A stretch of 64,000 nucleotides of DNA from Dactylonectria macrodidyma. Its lineage: Eukaryota; Ascomycota; Sordariomycetes; Hypocreales; Nectriaceae. How positions within the stretch are numbered: the first letter of the stretch is position 1; the number at the start of each line of letters is the position of its first letter. A program made the translations under genes and the position numbers. Below are positions 1 through 10,305 of the stretch, piece after piece. The notes beneath the pieces were generated by a model. It was not told the origin of the DNA, ran no database searches, and saw only the letters and a program-made list of their open reading frames with translations. The stretch covers positions 2,666,001 through 2,730,000 of the forward strand of contig JAGMUV010000003.1 in NCBI GenBank assembly GCA_020744425.1, in the 5' to 3' direction.

Positions 1-1140
1 CTCGGCAGCAAGCGAGACGCCCAGCCCGGCAGAAACGCATCTTGACACCGGGGTCGGGCCTCGTCGCGTATCAAGAGCGTTTCGTGCGCGGCGGACGACT
101 CACGGGCCGGACATGGGGGGTTTTATAGCTTACTATGTACTGGGATGGGGCCGACTTTCGGGTTGCCTCTTTGTTGTTATTCGGCTTTTGGGGTAATTGC
201 ATGGTAGTAATGGTTACCTTTACTCTGGGGTATACTCGATCCCGATATGACTTGGGTCTTGGTGAGAGCTTCGTCCCCTCCCTCCCCCCCCCCCCACCCT
301 TCGAGACCCGTGGAAGAAGGGGTGCTCGGCAGCGTTTCACCGCGACGCCAGTGTCGCAACTTGCACAGAAGGCGTGTGAATGCCACCAAATCCTCTCCCA
401 TCACTGGCCACGGCGCGCAAGGCAATTGCTCCGTACGCGTTGAGCATTGCCATCTTGGTCTCTTCATAGCGAGGCAAGGGTGGTACGGAGTACTCTCTCA
501 GCGCTAGATCAGATCGCCAAAGCGAAACCCGCCAAGGCCTGTCTCTCTGCACACCTTTTTTTTTTTTTTCGTCTGGTCTCGCTTTCTCGGATCCATCTTG
601 GCGCCGACAAGCCTCAACTGGAGCCCCCCCCCAGTCCAGGCTCTAGAGTCGCATTGCCCAACCCCGACGACGGATCTTCGGTGAGCCGTCGGCACAGTTA
701 CATGCATGGCCTGGTTGGAACGCCTCTCTCTCCCCTCCCCCCTCCCCTACTGGATCTGGAACTGACTGGCCCTCATGATATCATAAGTAGGCCGCCGTTT
801 CTCTCTCTGTCTGTTTCCTCGTTCCTGTCTCTCATCCCACCGGTCCCAATTCCCCAACCCACTTACCAACCCAAGAGTCGATCTCTTTCAGAAGAAGCAC
901 TGGCCTGCTTTCTAACGATATTGACTATCTCTTCGTGTTGTTCCGCTCTCTTTCGGACCTGTCTCTCTTTCCCGGATCCTTAACCTTCTTCGTAATAACC
1001 CTTTACACCCTCTCGCTGGCTGGCCCTTCGCACTCTCTCTTCAATTGCAAATAAAAGATACCCGAGATCCCTCATCTCAACGTTATTTTTATCCCCTTCG
1101 AAAAAACAAAAGAAACAAAAACTACAACCGATATTCAATC
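1..1140. other. Gene-free left edge and promoter of the ferritin-like gene
   Basis: No reading frame here resembles a protein. The stretch has homopolymer and pyrimidine tracts: a C-run near 286-296, a T-run near 557-571, and CT-rich blocks at 725-750 and 800-830. CT-rich blocks before the start codon are common in filamentous fungal promoters. The last 70 bases before the ATG at 1141 are A-rich, as expected of a fungal 5' leader. Confidence 0.6.
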
Positions 1141-2154
1141 ATGGCATCCCTCAGAAGTCTTATGGTGGCCGCCCTCGCTGGCGTTGCTTGTGCCATGCCT
1201 GCCGGACAGAAGCTTACCGAGCGACAACTTCACTACCAGTCGCTCTCCAAGCGCCAAAACGATGCCGCCGCAAGCCAAGGTCTCAGCGACCTCGATATTC
1301 TTCAATTGTTCGTCTCACTCATCATCTATCCATGGTCTAATCACATTTCACTAACATATCACAGCGCTCTGACGCTTGAGAACCTCGAGGAGACCTTCTA
1401 CAGAACCGGCTTCGCGCAGTTCCCCGATACTGACTTTGCTGCTCTTGGCCTCAGCGAGCAGACCATCTCAGACCTCAAGGGCATTGGCGCCACCGAGGCC
1501 GCGCACGTTGGTCTCTTGCAGTCTGCCCTCGCCCAGAACGGCATCCAGCCCGTCGAGGCTTGCACTTATGACTTTAAATTCACTGACGCTGCCGGCATGG
1601 TCGCCACGGCTGCCGTGCTCGAGAACGTTGGTGTTTCGGCCTATCTCGGTGCCGCGCCTCTTCTCTCTGACAAGGCTATCCTGAGCACTGCTGGCGCCAT
1701 CTTGACAGTCGAGGCGAGACATCAGACTGCCATCCGAGTCTTCTCTCAGCAGGTTGCCGTGCCTCAGCCCTTGGACACCCCCCTAGGTCCCCGAGCCGTC
1801 TTCTCACTCGCCGCTCCCTTCATCGTCGAGTGTCCCGAGGGCTCCAACCTGCAAATCACAGCCTTCGCTACCCTCGCCATGGCTGAAGGCCAAGATGTCT
1901 CTGCCGTGGCCATTGGATCGGCCATCAAGCTGACCTCGGAAGCAGCCACTGGCGCTACCAACTGCGCCTTCACCTCGGGCAGCGTCCTCCCCGGCGGCAC
2001 CAAGTTCTCAACCTTCACTGAGGCTGACGGCTGCGAGGTTCCCCAGGGCGTTGCCGGCGTCACCTACGTCTCCCTGACCAACTCGGCACCCATAGACGGC
2101 GTTCTGACTGATGACATTACCGTGGCTGGGCCCATGATCATTACTCTGTCGTAA
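1141..2154 (+). CDS. Secreted ferritin-like domain protein (Rds1-type)
   Basis: This is a predicted 318-residue secreted protein of the fungal ferritin-like family (Pfam Ferritin_2), which includes the stress-response protein Rds1. The start at 1141 is chosen because it is followed by a signal-peptide-like segment (residues 1-17, ending near ACAMP), whereas the upstream extension is not protein-like. One 57-nt intron at 1308-1364 has a GTTCGT donor, a CACTAAC branch site and a CACAG acceptor. Removing it restores the family hallmark DILQFALTLENLE, the first metal-site helix. A second helix carries the TVEARHQT motif near residue 175. The intron length is a multiple of three and has no stop, so unspliced RNA would also be open. 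The biochemical role is not established for this family; a stress or development role is inferred from relatives. Confidence 0.85.
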   Translation: MASLRSLMVAALAGVACAMPAGQKLTERQLHYQSLSKRQNDAAASQGLSDLDILQLFVSLIIYPWSNHISLTYHSALTLENLEETFYRTGFAQFPDTDFAALGLSEQTISDLKGIGATEAAHVGLLQSALAQNGIQPVEACTYDFKFTDAAGMVATAAVLENVGVSAYLGAAPLLSDKAILSTAGAILTVEARHQTAIRVFSQQVAVPQPLDTPLGPRAVFSLAAPFIVECPEGSNLQITAFATLAMAEGQDVSAVAIGSAIKLTSEAATGATNCAFTSGSVLPGGTKFSTFTEADGCEVPQGVAGVTYVSLTNSAPIDGVLTDDITVAGPMIITLS

Positions 2155-2990
2155 ACAAACCACCAGAGTCGAGGTTGTTTTATGGAATGGGATGCGCGAC
2201 GATGAATCCGAGGGCATATTCATAATAAGCGCTCACATCATCAACACCAACAAGTTGTCGTCTCATTTCTCCTTACTTACATACAGAACAGAAGGAACAA
2301 AACTTGGATTAGCCGAGGTCAAATGCCTTCTGTTTCTTTCTGCATCAAGAGAGCTGAGCCCTGGGTGCAGGCCAAAACACTGTTCACTTCTAAACATCTT
2401 CTTATTTTAACCCGTTTGAATGCGCGTGCAAGGCAACGTCGAAGCGATTAGCTAGCTAGAGGGGACATATTATGATACCATAAATCTAATTGAGAGCGTA
2501 TTACTTTATAATTTTAAGTTGCAATTAATGATTGTCTTGATTACATGATGAGTTGCGAGTGAATTTCGTGCTTCTATCGAGGACGACCAGAGGCGATTAG
2601 CACGTAGTGTTGAAGAGTACAGGGAACCTGAGGCATCCCCTGGGAAGATCTTGAAGGACGAATACAACCGATCAATGCAGAACGGACTGTATTTATCTTT
2701 ATCTTATCCTGTCTCATCCTTTTTTTTCTACGAAGAATGCTACATATGGGGAATATATGAATAGCGCGTAGCACGGTGCAGGAAGTGCCAAAGCGTAGCA
2801 ACTGGCGTCACCCAGTTGAAAATAATCTCAGTGATGTATCAGCCTCCCTCCTTACCATAATTAAGGCCATAAATTACTAAGTTCAATACATAAATAATAG
2901 TCATTATTGTATTATAGTATTGGTCAATACCCACCCTAAGTAATTGCTTCTCCCTCGTTAGACGACGTCAGGTCTAGGTCGCCAAATCTC
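2155..2990. other. AT-rich spacer without a supported gene
   Basis: This holds the 3' flank of the ferritin-like gene. AT-rich patches at 2460-2560 and 2850-2945 contain many TA dinucleotides. No open frame resembles a protein. It marks the left border of the degenerate island. Confidence 0.5.
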
Positions 2991-4931
2991 TCATCTACCA
3001 AGGCTATGAATCCAGCGCATCCCTCGCTCAATGACTACTGGATCTCGGCTAGCTCGGCTGATGTTGAAGTCCTTGGCGGCCTGCATCAACTCAATGGCCC
3101 GATCTGCCATGGCGGTTGTAACCTCTTCGGATAGGCCGGCCTCAACGACAGCTGCTGTCAAGTAGAACTTGAAGCGATTGAAGTACGGGCCTTGAGGCCT
3201 GTGTGGAGCCAGCAGGAACCGAGATCCCAAAAGATACCAGACGCGGGAATGCTTGTTATCAAACGAGGGTATTGTAGGCTCAATATTGGCTTCCTAGGCA
3301 TATTTATCCCGTAGGATGCACATCTGGCGGCTTGGGGCAGGGAGATGGAAAAATGAGACCAAGGTCTGCAATAAGGGCATGCTCATACCGGAATCGAAGA
3401 ATAGCTGGAACATCTGCTATCTCGTTCGGGTCATTTTCCTCGTCATCCGAGTCGTTGATTTTGAGGCATCGTCCTGAATAGCACGGATGAAAAATCCGTG
3501 GAGTAAGGGGCCGTAGCCCCCGTTCCAGTCACGAGGGCAGGTGTGTAGATGCAATTTAGACATGGCTGCAGTCCTATACTGCTTGATACTAGGGGGCGTG
3601 TTGTCTAGTGTCACGTCTTGTCCAGTTGCAACAGTGCGTGAAGGCCCTATGTCATCTTCAGCAGAGAGATCGCTTAATCAAGAAGTCAGCATTATTTGAG
3701 AATCAGGAAAAAAGGACATAGAAATTTAATATATTACTTTCCACGAGCTTCTAGAGATCCAACGTCTCCTGGGAAGGAGGCATTGCTTGAGTGAGGACTC
3801 TCAACGTCTACAATACCTCGGCATGGGACTGTCGGGAGTGCATTCCATCGCTCCTCAAAGTACGCAAGTGGAATTCCCGTGCGTCCAGCCAAAGCGTCTT
3901 GCTCTGCGCTGAATTAAAACACTTGTTCGTCCCACGGGCAGCGAATCTCACCCATGCAACTATCGACAATTGCCTCGCAGAACGCTTTATAGGTCTCCCT
4001 CTGTAAAGCATTGGGCCTGTCTGGCTGCAGATCCTCCGTTGATGCATTCGATGCACCACCAGCGGTATCTTGTTGGCCCAGGAGAGGCGACGAAGCAGAT
4101 GTGAAGGCATCTATCGTTGAACCTGCAAAGAGGGATCCGAAGGACTGGCCTATCATTTGTGCCATTTGCCGTGTCGCGGACCCATTCTTGTCATCGGTTG
4201 ATAACCATTCGACGTTTTGGGGCGTATGGGAAACGGCTTGATCAAGGCTGTTGACAACCCACCCACTTCTGTAACAGGCAGTTGATACAAGAGTAGCACG
4301 GCATCCAGGCTCGATTTCTTCCCTAAGTCTTGTCAATGTGAGACCTATTGTCAAGTAACGTTGACCAGTAAGGTATGGGAAGCCTATGGTCTCGATGCCG
4401 TCATCCAGAAGCTATGTGTAACTGGTGAGGCCATGACAAAAAACAAAGAGCAGCAGAGGGGCATCCGTTTGCTTTGCCGCTTGCGATGCCGTCCGCACTT
4501 CCTGCAGGAAGCGGTCAATCATGCTTGTGTTCTTCACGATGGTGACTGGCGTCAGCTCATCGCTGTCGAGCAACTCCTCACACAGAACGACTTTACGTTC
4601 CTGCAAGGTATCCCCATGCAGGTAGTGCTCCGTACCACAGCCAGGCTTAAAGAGCTCATGCGGATCCTTGAAAGAGTCAGCAAGGTTCATATCAAAAGGT
4701 CTCCACTTAGCAAATACATACCACCGCCGTCAGCCAAACCTGAGAGGCTCCTTTGCCCTTCAAGAGGTAGTTGAATGCGTAGAAGTCCGATAGGAACCAC
4801 CCATCTCTATCAGGGTGGCCATTTTCCACGTCGGGGTGTGTGGCTGCGACGATGATAGTATCGTCATGGATGTCAGGGACGGTATTAGATATATACATGG
4901 CTGGGAGCTGACGCTGCGACATGATGGGCAC
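2991..4931 (-). pseudogene. Broken caspase-like (uncharacterised fungal family) gene
   Basis: The translation matches a widespread uncharacterised fungal family. An N-terminal block reads HPDRDGWFLSDFYAFNYLL, then LLLFVFCHG, then LVSTACYRSGW. A His-Gly after a hydrophobic strand, and an Ala-Cys before Ser-Gly after another, are arranged like the catalytic dyad of clan CD (caspase-like) peptidases; that reading is my inference. A 55-nt intron (4667-4721) joins exons 1 and 2. A second intron of about 65 nt (donor GTAATA, branch GCTGAC, acceptor TTAAG) lies near 3680-3745. The frame from 4666 to about 3745 is continuous except for TAG at 4412-4414 and TAA at 3914-3916. A one-base shift follows near 3465. 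The C-terminal part (RFLLAPHRPQGPYF and onward, ending at 2991) is in another frame. Two stops plus a frameshift make this a pseudogene. Further unseen introns could explain the shift but not the stops. Confidence 0.7.
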
Positions 4932-5954
4932 GTGTGAGAATAGTAGAGAGAAGGAAATATCAACGAAGGAAGACAGAGAAAAAACCAGAAGTTATAGACA
5001 GAGGATTAAGTTATAGTTTGTCAGATAGCTCATCAAGGTTCTGGGTATTGACGCACGACCTGACCGTAACGGTTGGTGTACATACCCTGACAGACTGAAG
5101 TATTGAGTTATCATTATGCTTAATATTATGGCATTTAAACCTAACATTATGGCCATTCACGAGTGCTTATTGTCTCTATTATGATCTGGCTCCAGGCTAA
5201 AACCGTTACCCACGTCAAGCAACTGGATTTCTTCCTTGCTAAAATATGAAGGTATTTTCTGAAGGCCCCATTTTCTGTAACGAGGCCAGTCATTATCCAT
5301 TTAATCGGAGATAATCTACTCTTGGTCTGAGGAGGAAACATTTCAGCAGCAGCAAACCCACATGGATCTTCATAAACGACAACCAGGCTGAGTACAAAGC
5401 AATGCATCAAGCCCCTGCAGACTTCCGTGCTTTGTGTTGATCTATATCGACCTTATAGTTTGGTCTGTCTGTTTATAAAATGAGTGGCCATTGCCAAAAT
5501 ACTTGCCCCTTGATTACCTGCTAGCAACCCTGAATTTGCTTTTCACTCAATATCACAAGTTGGATTCAGATTCCTAAGAATGGTTTGATAACAAGTGGTC
5601 TACAAGGGAAGAAATGAGACGACGCAATAATAAAGTGACTATGCAGATAATGGTTCTGACTCGCATACCCCGCGCACGCAAGTTGGGAACGTGATCGAAG
5701 AGCCGATTGCGGTACCCAACTGGTAGGACACACATATCAATACGGGGTGATCATGATTCGAAGGAAGACGGGTAGATTTCCATCCTTTTACTTATATCCT
5801 TCATTGCACTTGTGGTGATTTTAAGCCAACGAAAGCCGAATGGCAGTACCTCTCTCGCCTCCTCGAAAATCCCGGACACGATCCCTTTCATCCGGTCAGA
5901 AGTGGAAGCCAAATAGCAATTTCATACAGGTGCTATATTAGCACAAACGGCCGA
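4932..5954. other. Spacer between the caspase-like and NACHT-ankyrin pseudogenes
   Basis: No frame is convincing. The longest candidate, on the minus strand at 5147-5410, has no recognisable domain, and its A/T-rich codon use is unlike the real genes. The segment should contain the promoter of the caspase-like gene and the 3' flank of the NACHT-ankyrin gene. Confidence 0.5.
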
Positions 5955-8552
5955 CTAAGACTGCTTAAAAAGAGCCTTTAGGCCGTAATAATCGAGCACA
6001 AGAGATTCATCCCACGCCATGAGCAGTTCAACAATCTCCCAATGCCCATCAAGCTCAGCGTGGTGCAATGCCGTCAACCCGTCCAAATCCGCGGCAGAAA
6101 CATCTGCTTCGCCAGTATTCAAGAGCATCCAGGCAACCCTCTCATGCCTGTACTGAAATGCCAATGATAGAGGGGTTCGACCGCACGCGTCTACTAAAAT
6201 TAATTCCAGCCTGGCGTGTATCCAGAAGCATCTGGACAATCCTCTCATACCCTTCACCAGAGGCATATAACAGAGACGTCTCCCCACCTGCGTCTGCTAA
6301 GTTGGTTTCGGCCTGGCCCGCCTCTAGAAGCATTTGAACAACCATCTCATGTCCTTGCTTAGACGCCCATAATAGAGGCATTCGTTAATACTCTTTATCT
6401 TGTGCATTGGTGTCAGCCTGGCCTATATCTAGAAGCATCTGAACGATTCTTTCCTGTCCGCACATGGAGACATATATCAGAGGCGTGCGGCCGTGCTCGT
6501 CTCCTGAATTAACTGCCTCACCGACCGCATCCATCAAATTTACGAGCAGACATGAGAGAATGCTTGAAATTCCGTGCCTTGAAGCAACATGGATTAATTT
6601 AGCTCCCGGATGGAGCTCCATGTATCTGTACTCGTAATCAGGGGGTCTCAGTAGGTACGCTTCAGCCCACCAATTAAACAGGGACTCTCTAGGCCAGTCA
6701 AGCAAATTGAGAAAGGCCTCGGATGATGAATACTCAAGATCTCCCAGTTTCAAGTGAGAAACTCAGGATTCAATGGCGTAGCCAGAAAAGGGAAATTTGG
6801 CTGCGAATGCGGGCGAGTAGTCCGGCTCATGAGATTGTACAATCATCCTAAGATAATGGAGGCAAGCTTGGGAGAGATGGCAGTGAGATATAGCCGTTAT
6901 ATTGCGTGCAACTCCCTCCATACTGCTCAAGGCCCAGAGCCCTTCCTCAACGAGGAAGTCTGACCGACTGATGAATGAATTGAGCAATGTGATCACCCTC
7001 AGATGAGATAATCTCGACAAGGACTCAGCTCAAACTGTTGATCCTGTTATTCATCTTGCCGTCTTGGATGAAAATATTTGAGGTCCGACACTAGTCAAGC
7101 AATGTCGATGCGTCAATAGGATCGACTGCCATAGCCCATTGCAACTCGCTTGTTTTCAATGGTCTTCTAGAGAAACAGATCCATTTCATCAACCTGAATG
7201 CAGCATGGCGATGTTTAACAGCCTTAACGAGTTCAAGGTAAAGGCTATTCGGGTCTTCCGGTATCCGCTCAACTTCGGCCATGATCTCGCATGTTAGTTC
7301 TCCATCAGGCTCCAATCGTAGTACTTCTCTTAGGACTAAGCGTGCCCACATAAAAACACCTCGAGCGCATTGAACGATTAGTTCTCCGACCTCAGTATCT
7401 AGATGACTGGAAGAGACGTGGTTTTCAACAAATGCAGCGATGTCCTGCTGGTCTGACTCCACTAGTATCGTCAAGCCGCCATCGAGGGCCAGGATGGGGC
7501 AGTGGCGACAAGAGAAGCAAATGCTAAACTTAGAATCACTTACAGGAAGGCGTAGCCATGCATGCTGCAGGTACTCAATCAGTTCTTTAGCTGGCTATTG
7601 TCCACATTCATCGAGGGTGCTAATGAAGAGAATGACTGGAAATCTCTTTAAAATCCTTAGAAGCGCCGACTCGAAGTACTTTTGCAGCGTTTGTAGATGT
7701 CATTGCCACTTCTCTCCTGGGCTGCTTATCGACCTTCGTTAGTATTCGAAATAACCAATCAATTCTAGCAAAGCACCGGGAAGATAACGTAGTAGCTGAT
7801 GTAGGAGTGATTAAAACAGACCGAGTGGTGTCTGCTGTAGTTCATGGCCGCGACCATGGAAGAAGAAGTGAAATAGCAGCATGTCGGCCCCGTACAGAGG
7901 AGGAAGCTCTCGAAGTGCGTACTTCATCATAGTCGATTTCCCCGATCTAGGCTTCCCCTTAATCTATAATAGGCCTTGGTGGTGGTGCGTCTATTCAATC
8001 AACGTTTAGTGCTTAAGAAACCACAGGCATATGCCATCGGCAGCTTTTTCAATGTCATTGGATTGAAGATCCATGTCCTCAAAGGCTAGTGATCTCAGCC
8101 AAGCCTGCGTTATTTCTGAGTGTGCTTGGTATAGGTCTGTGCTAGATGTTATTATACATTCGAAACGACGGTTTCTATGACGTACTACGCTCGACAAATC
8201 GTCTAGGGACCTCCCGCCTCGTTTCATCAACGAGCCTCTTCAGTCGTTCTCTTACAATGCTGTAATTGCCCTGAGTATCATATTTAAACTTGACAAGCCC
8301 AAAGTGATCCGCATTAAGAACTGTTCCAGCGACAGCTGCTTTCAGAGTTGTATCGTTTTGGACAATGTCTTCAAGGTTCCGCTTGAAGTCGGCGACCTGA
8401 TCAATTGGGATTTTGTCGACTCGCAAAGTCAAGCTCCTGGTTCTTGGTGCGTGGCTTGAGCTTTCAGTAGATTGACGAAGGAAGATGATAGTCGACAACA
8501 CAGCGGCCACACTTACAGCAACCGCGACGAGCAGCTTCGTAGGAGTGGCCAT
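5955..8552 (-). pseudogene. Degenerate NACHT-ankyrin (NLR/STAND) gene
   Basis: From 8230 to 7091 one minus-strand frame reads as a fungal NACHT core. It has a W-L-SLAF..M prelude, then Walker A GKPRSGKST at 7931-7957, a Walker B-like ILFISTLDECG near 7600-7630, and the ICFSCRH sensor strand. Stops interrupt this frame at 8006, 7991, 7964, 7811, 7739, 7700, 7595, 7091 and 7025 without changing frame. The frame then shifts near 6955 into DFLVEEGLWAL, the family's FIHQSVRDFL segment. Another stop at 6763 replaces a Trp of a WVSH motif. Ankyrin repeats follow (GRTPLIYVSMCGQERIVQMLL and others), with a stop at 6385 and a shift near 6200. Such proteins act as nucleotide-binding sensors in fungal non-self recognition and cell death. 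The 8175-8552 part is an N-terminal membrane anchor typical of this architecture, joined out of frame. Confidence 0.85.
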
Positions 8553-8825
8553 ATCGTTTTGTTGTTTGGAGGAGTATGATGTTGTCTGGGGAATTTGAGC
8601 ACTATAAGTAGTAGTGCGCGGTTTTCTGGAATGTGCCAGGGTGTTGAGGCTCTATGTAAGGCTGTTTGTTGGTCGCCTCGTCGCGAAGAGGGGGTGGCCG
8701 CATATCTGCCTTACTCAACTAGCCATGTTATATCAATGCTCCAGCCTGATTTCAGTCTCATCATAGATTTGGATGCAGCTCCATGTGTCTTCTTCATATT
8801 TTCTCTTTTGAATACTATATTCGCG

Positions 8826-9767
8826 ATGACTCTCGACGTCTTGGCGCCGCCCTTTGCGTCGGAACACCAGTTAACGAGAGATGAGCCGATTCAATGGGTG
8901 CCGGGGCACCCTCGCATTACACTCGATGACAAAGGTGGAGTATTGGATTTTCTTGCCTCCGAGTTCTGTTCAGATAGTCTGGATCAAATGGCAGACAAAT
9001 TTTGGTGGTTGTCCAAGCAAGACAGCGGAAACATATCACCGCTACACTGACAGCTCGTGAAACGGCGTACCATCGTGGTGACAGAAGATCCCAAGCTTCA
9101 TCTTGTGTGGAATCACGACCTCATCTTCATTAAACCACTCCCCAGGTACATTGGCTCATACAAATTCTGGATGGATTTCCTCTGTCTGAATTCCGGTACT
9201 GTAGGGCATGGGCCACGCTTTCGACCAGCGGCTTTGGGGTACCTTCGAACGTACTACTATCTCATCCGACATGAGTCCGATTTACGCATCGCTCAAGACC
9301 CTAGCTTGTGTCTTGTACCGGCAGACGTCACTTGGGAGCAGTACTGCAATTTTACATCTGCTCTCGGGGCCATCTCAGACCGAGATGTATCCGTACGCTA
9401 CGCCAACGGCGAGATTCGATTATCACGTCTCAACTTTTATGCTCCTCTACTTTTACGCAAGTCACAATTTCAACGAGTCGAGTATCAATACGGGACGTAT
9501 TTCACGCGGTTCTTCGGGCCGGTTCTATTTCTTATCGGCATCATGTCAGTGGTCCTGAGCGGACTTCAGGTCATGGCATCGGTCGAACAAGGCGATGTGG
9601 GCAGTTGGATCGGGTTGGCGCGATGGGTCAGCGTGATTACAATATTGGCCTCAAGCAGCCTTCTTTTCTGCCTCGGGGGCATGTTCATGTACAAAGTAGC
9701 CAAGGAATGGAAATTTGCGATACAGACCCGTCGTCGTCTGATGAAGGAGAATCAAGCGACGGTGTGA
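8826..9767 (+). pseudogene. Two-TM fungal family protein (DUF6601-like) split by a TGA
   Basis: The frame from the ATG at 8826 runs to 9767 and would encode about 313 residues, but TGA at 9048-9050 interrupts it. Both halves are in the same frame and together give a continuous family sequence: KFWWLSKQDSGNISPLH, stop, then QLVKRRTIVVTEDPKLHLVW. It continues with FIKPLPRY, a SDLRIAQ motif, GEIRLSRLNFY and QYGTYFTRFF. Two predicted membrane helices follow, near 9520-9585 and 9610-9690. This arrangement fits the abundant fungal family I know as DUF6601; that name is from memory, and the function is unknown. A stop where relatives have Arg or His before Gln fits CGA to TGA. It could instead be readthrough or a sequencing error, because nothing else in the frame is damaged. 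Confidence 0.7.
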
Positions 9768-9856
9768 CATTAGCTTTGTCTTCTGCGAACTTACACAGAC
9801 AACAGCGCTAGCACTTGGATAGCCCGAAGCAAGGGTGATGTCCTCTCCGATGACTA

Positions 9857-10259
9857 GACCTCATCTTCGTTCGAGATTTTGCTCTGAGAATGTATCTGCT
9901 TCTGAATGAATATGTTAAATATTATTTGACCGACTTGCTGTCTGACGCTGTCCCAAATCATTTTTGCCAAGAGGACCTCTCCATCAAGGGGGTTGTAGAG
10001 GATTAAGAGGATGGTCATGACCGATTTCCCTATATTTTCCACTTACAGTTGACAGCGGGAGCCCTATACCATTAGAACTCGAGCAGGTAAGAAAAGCAAC
10101 AATAAAAATAAGATAAGTGTATTCCTTCACGATACAAGTGATCCAGAATGGTGCTTCGAAATTGGAGAAGGTGGATATAGGGTAGCTGTCAGCGATAAGG
10201 TTATCAGCCCGGCTCCACCCAATTTTCAAGTTCCATACAGCTTCAACGTCACCAACCAC
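9857..10259 (-). pseudogene. Possible truncated membrane-protein remnant
   Basis: Two overlapping minus-strand frames read as one protein-like stretch if a single base is skipped near 10030. The first part includes WNLKIGWSRADNLIADSYP and a hydrophobic helix TYLIFIVAFLTC. The second includes MTILLILYNPLDGEVLLAKM. I do not recognise the family. There is no plausible ATG upstream, and the MFAP1 start lies only 46 bases beyond, so any N-terminus is lost. A GTAAGT at the junction might instead be a splice donor. Support is weak. Confidence 0.3.
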
Positions 10260-10305
10260 TAGCTTTCCATCACTCCCTTCGACATTTCTCCCCCATCACA
10301 TCGCC

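Noticed and set aside
447..983. Plus-strand frame of 178 codons near the left edge
   Set aside because: Pro/Ser/Leu-rich translation of CT-rich promoter DNA; no start context or domain.
1045..1140. Upstream extension of the ferritin-like frame as its start
   Set aside because: It adds Lys/Asn-rich residues ahead of a good signal peptide and matches A-rich leader DNA.
2991..10300. A horizontally acquired cluster or defence island of working genes
   Set aside because: All members belong to families common in ascomycetes and every one is interrupted, so no functioning system can be claimed.
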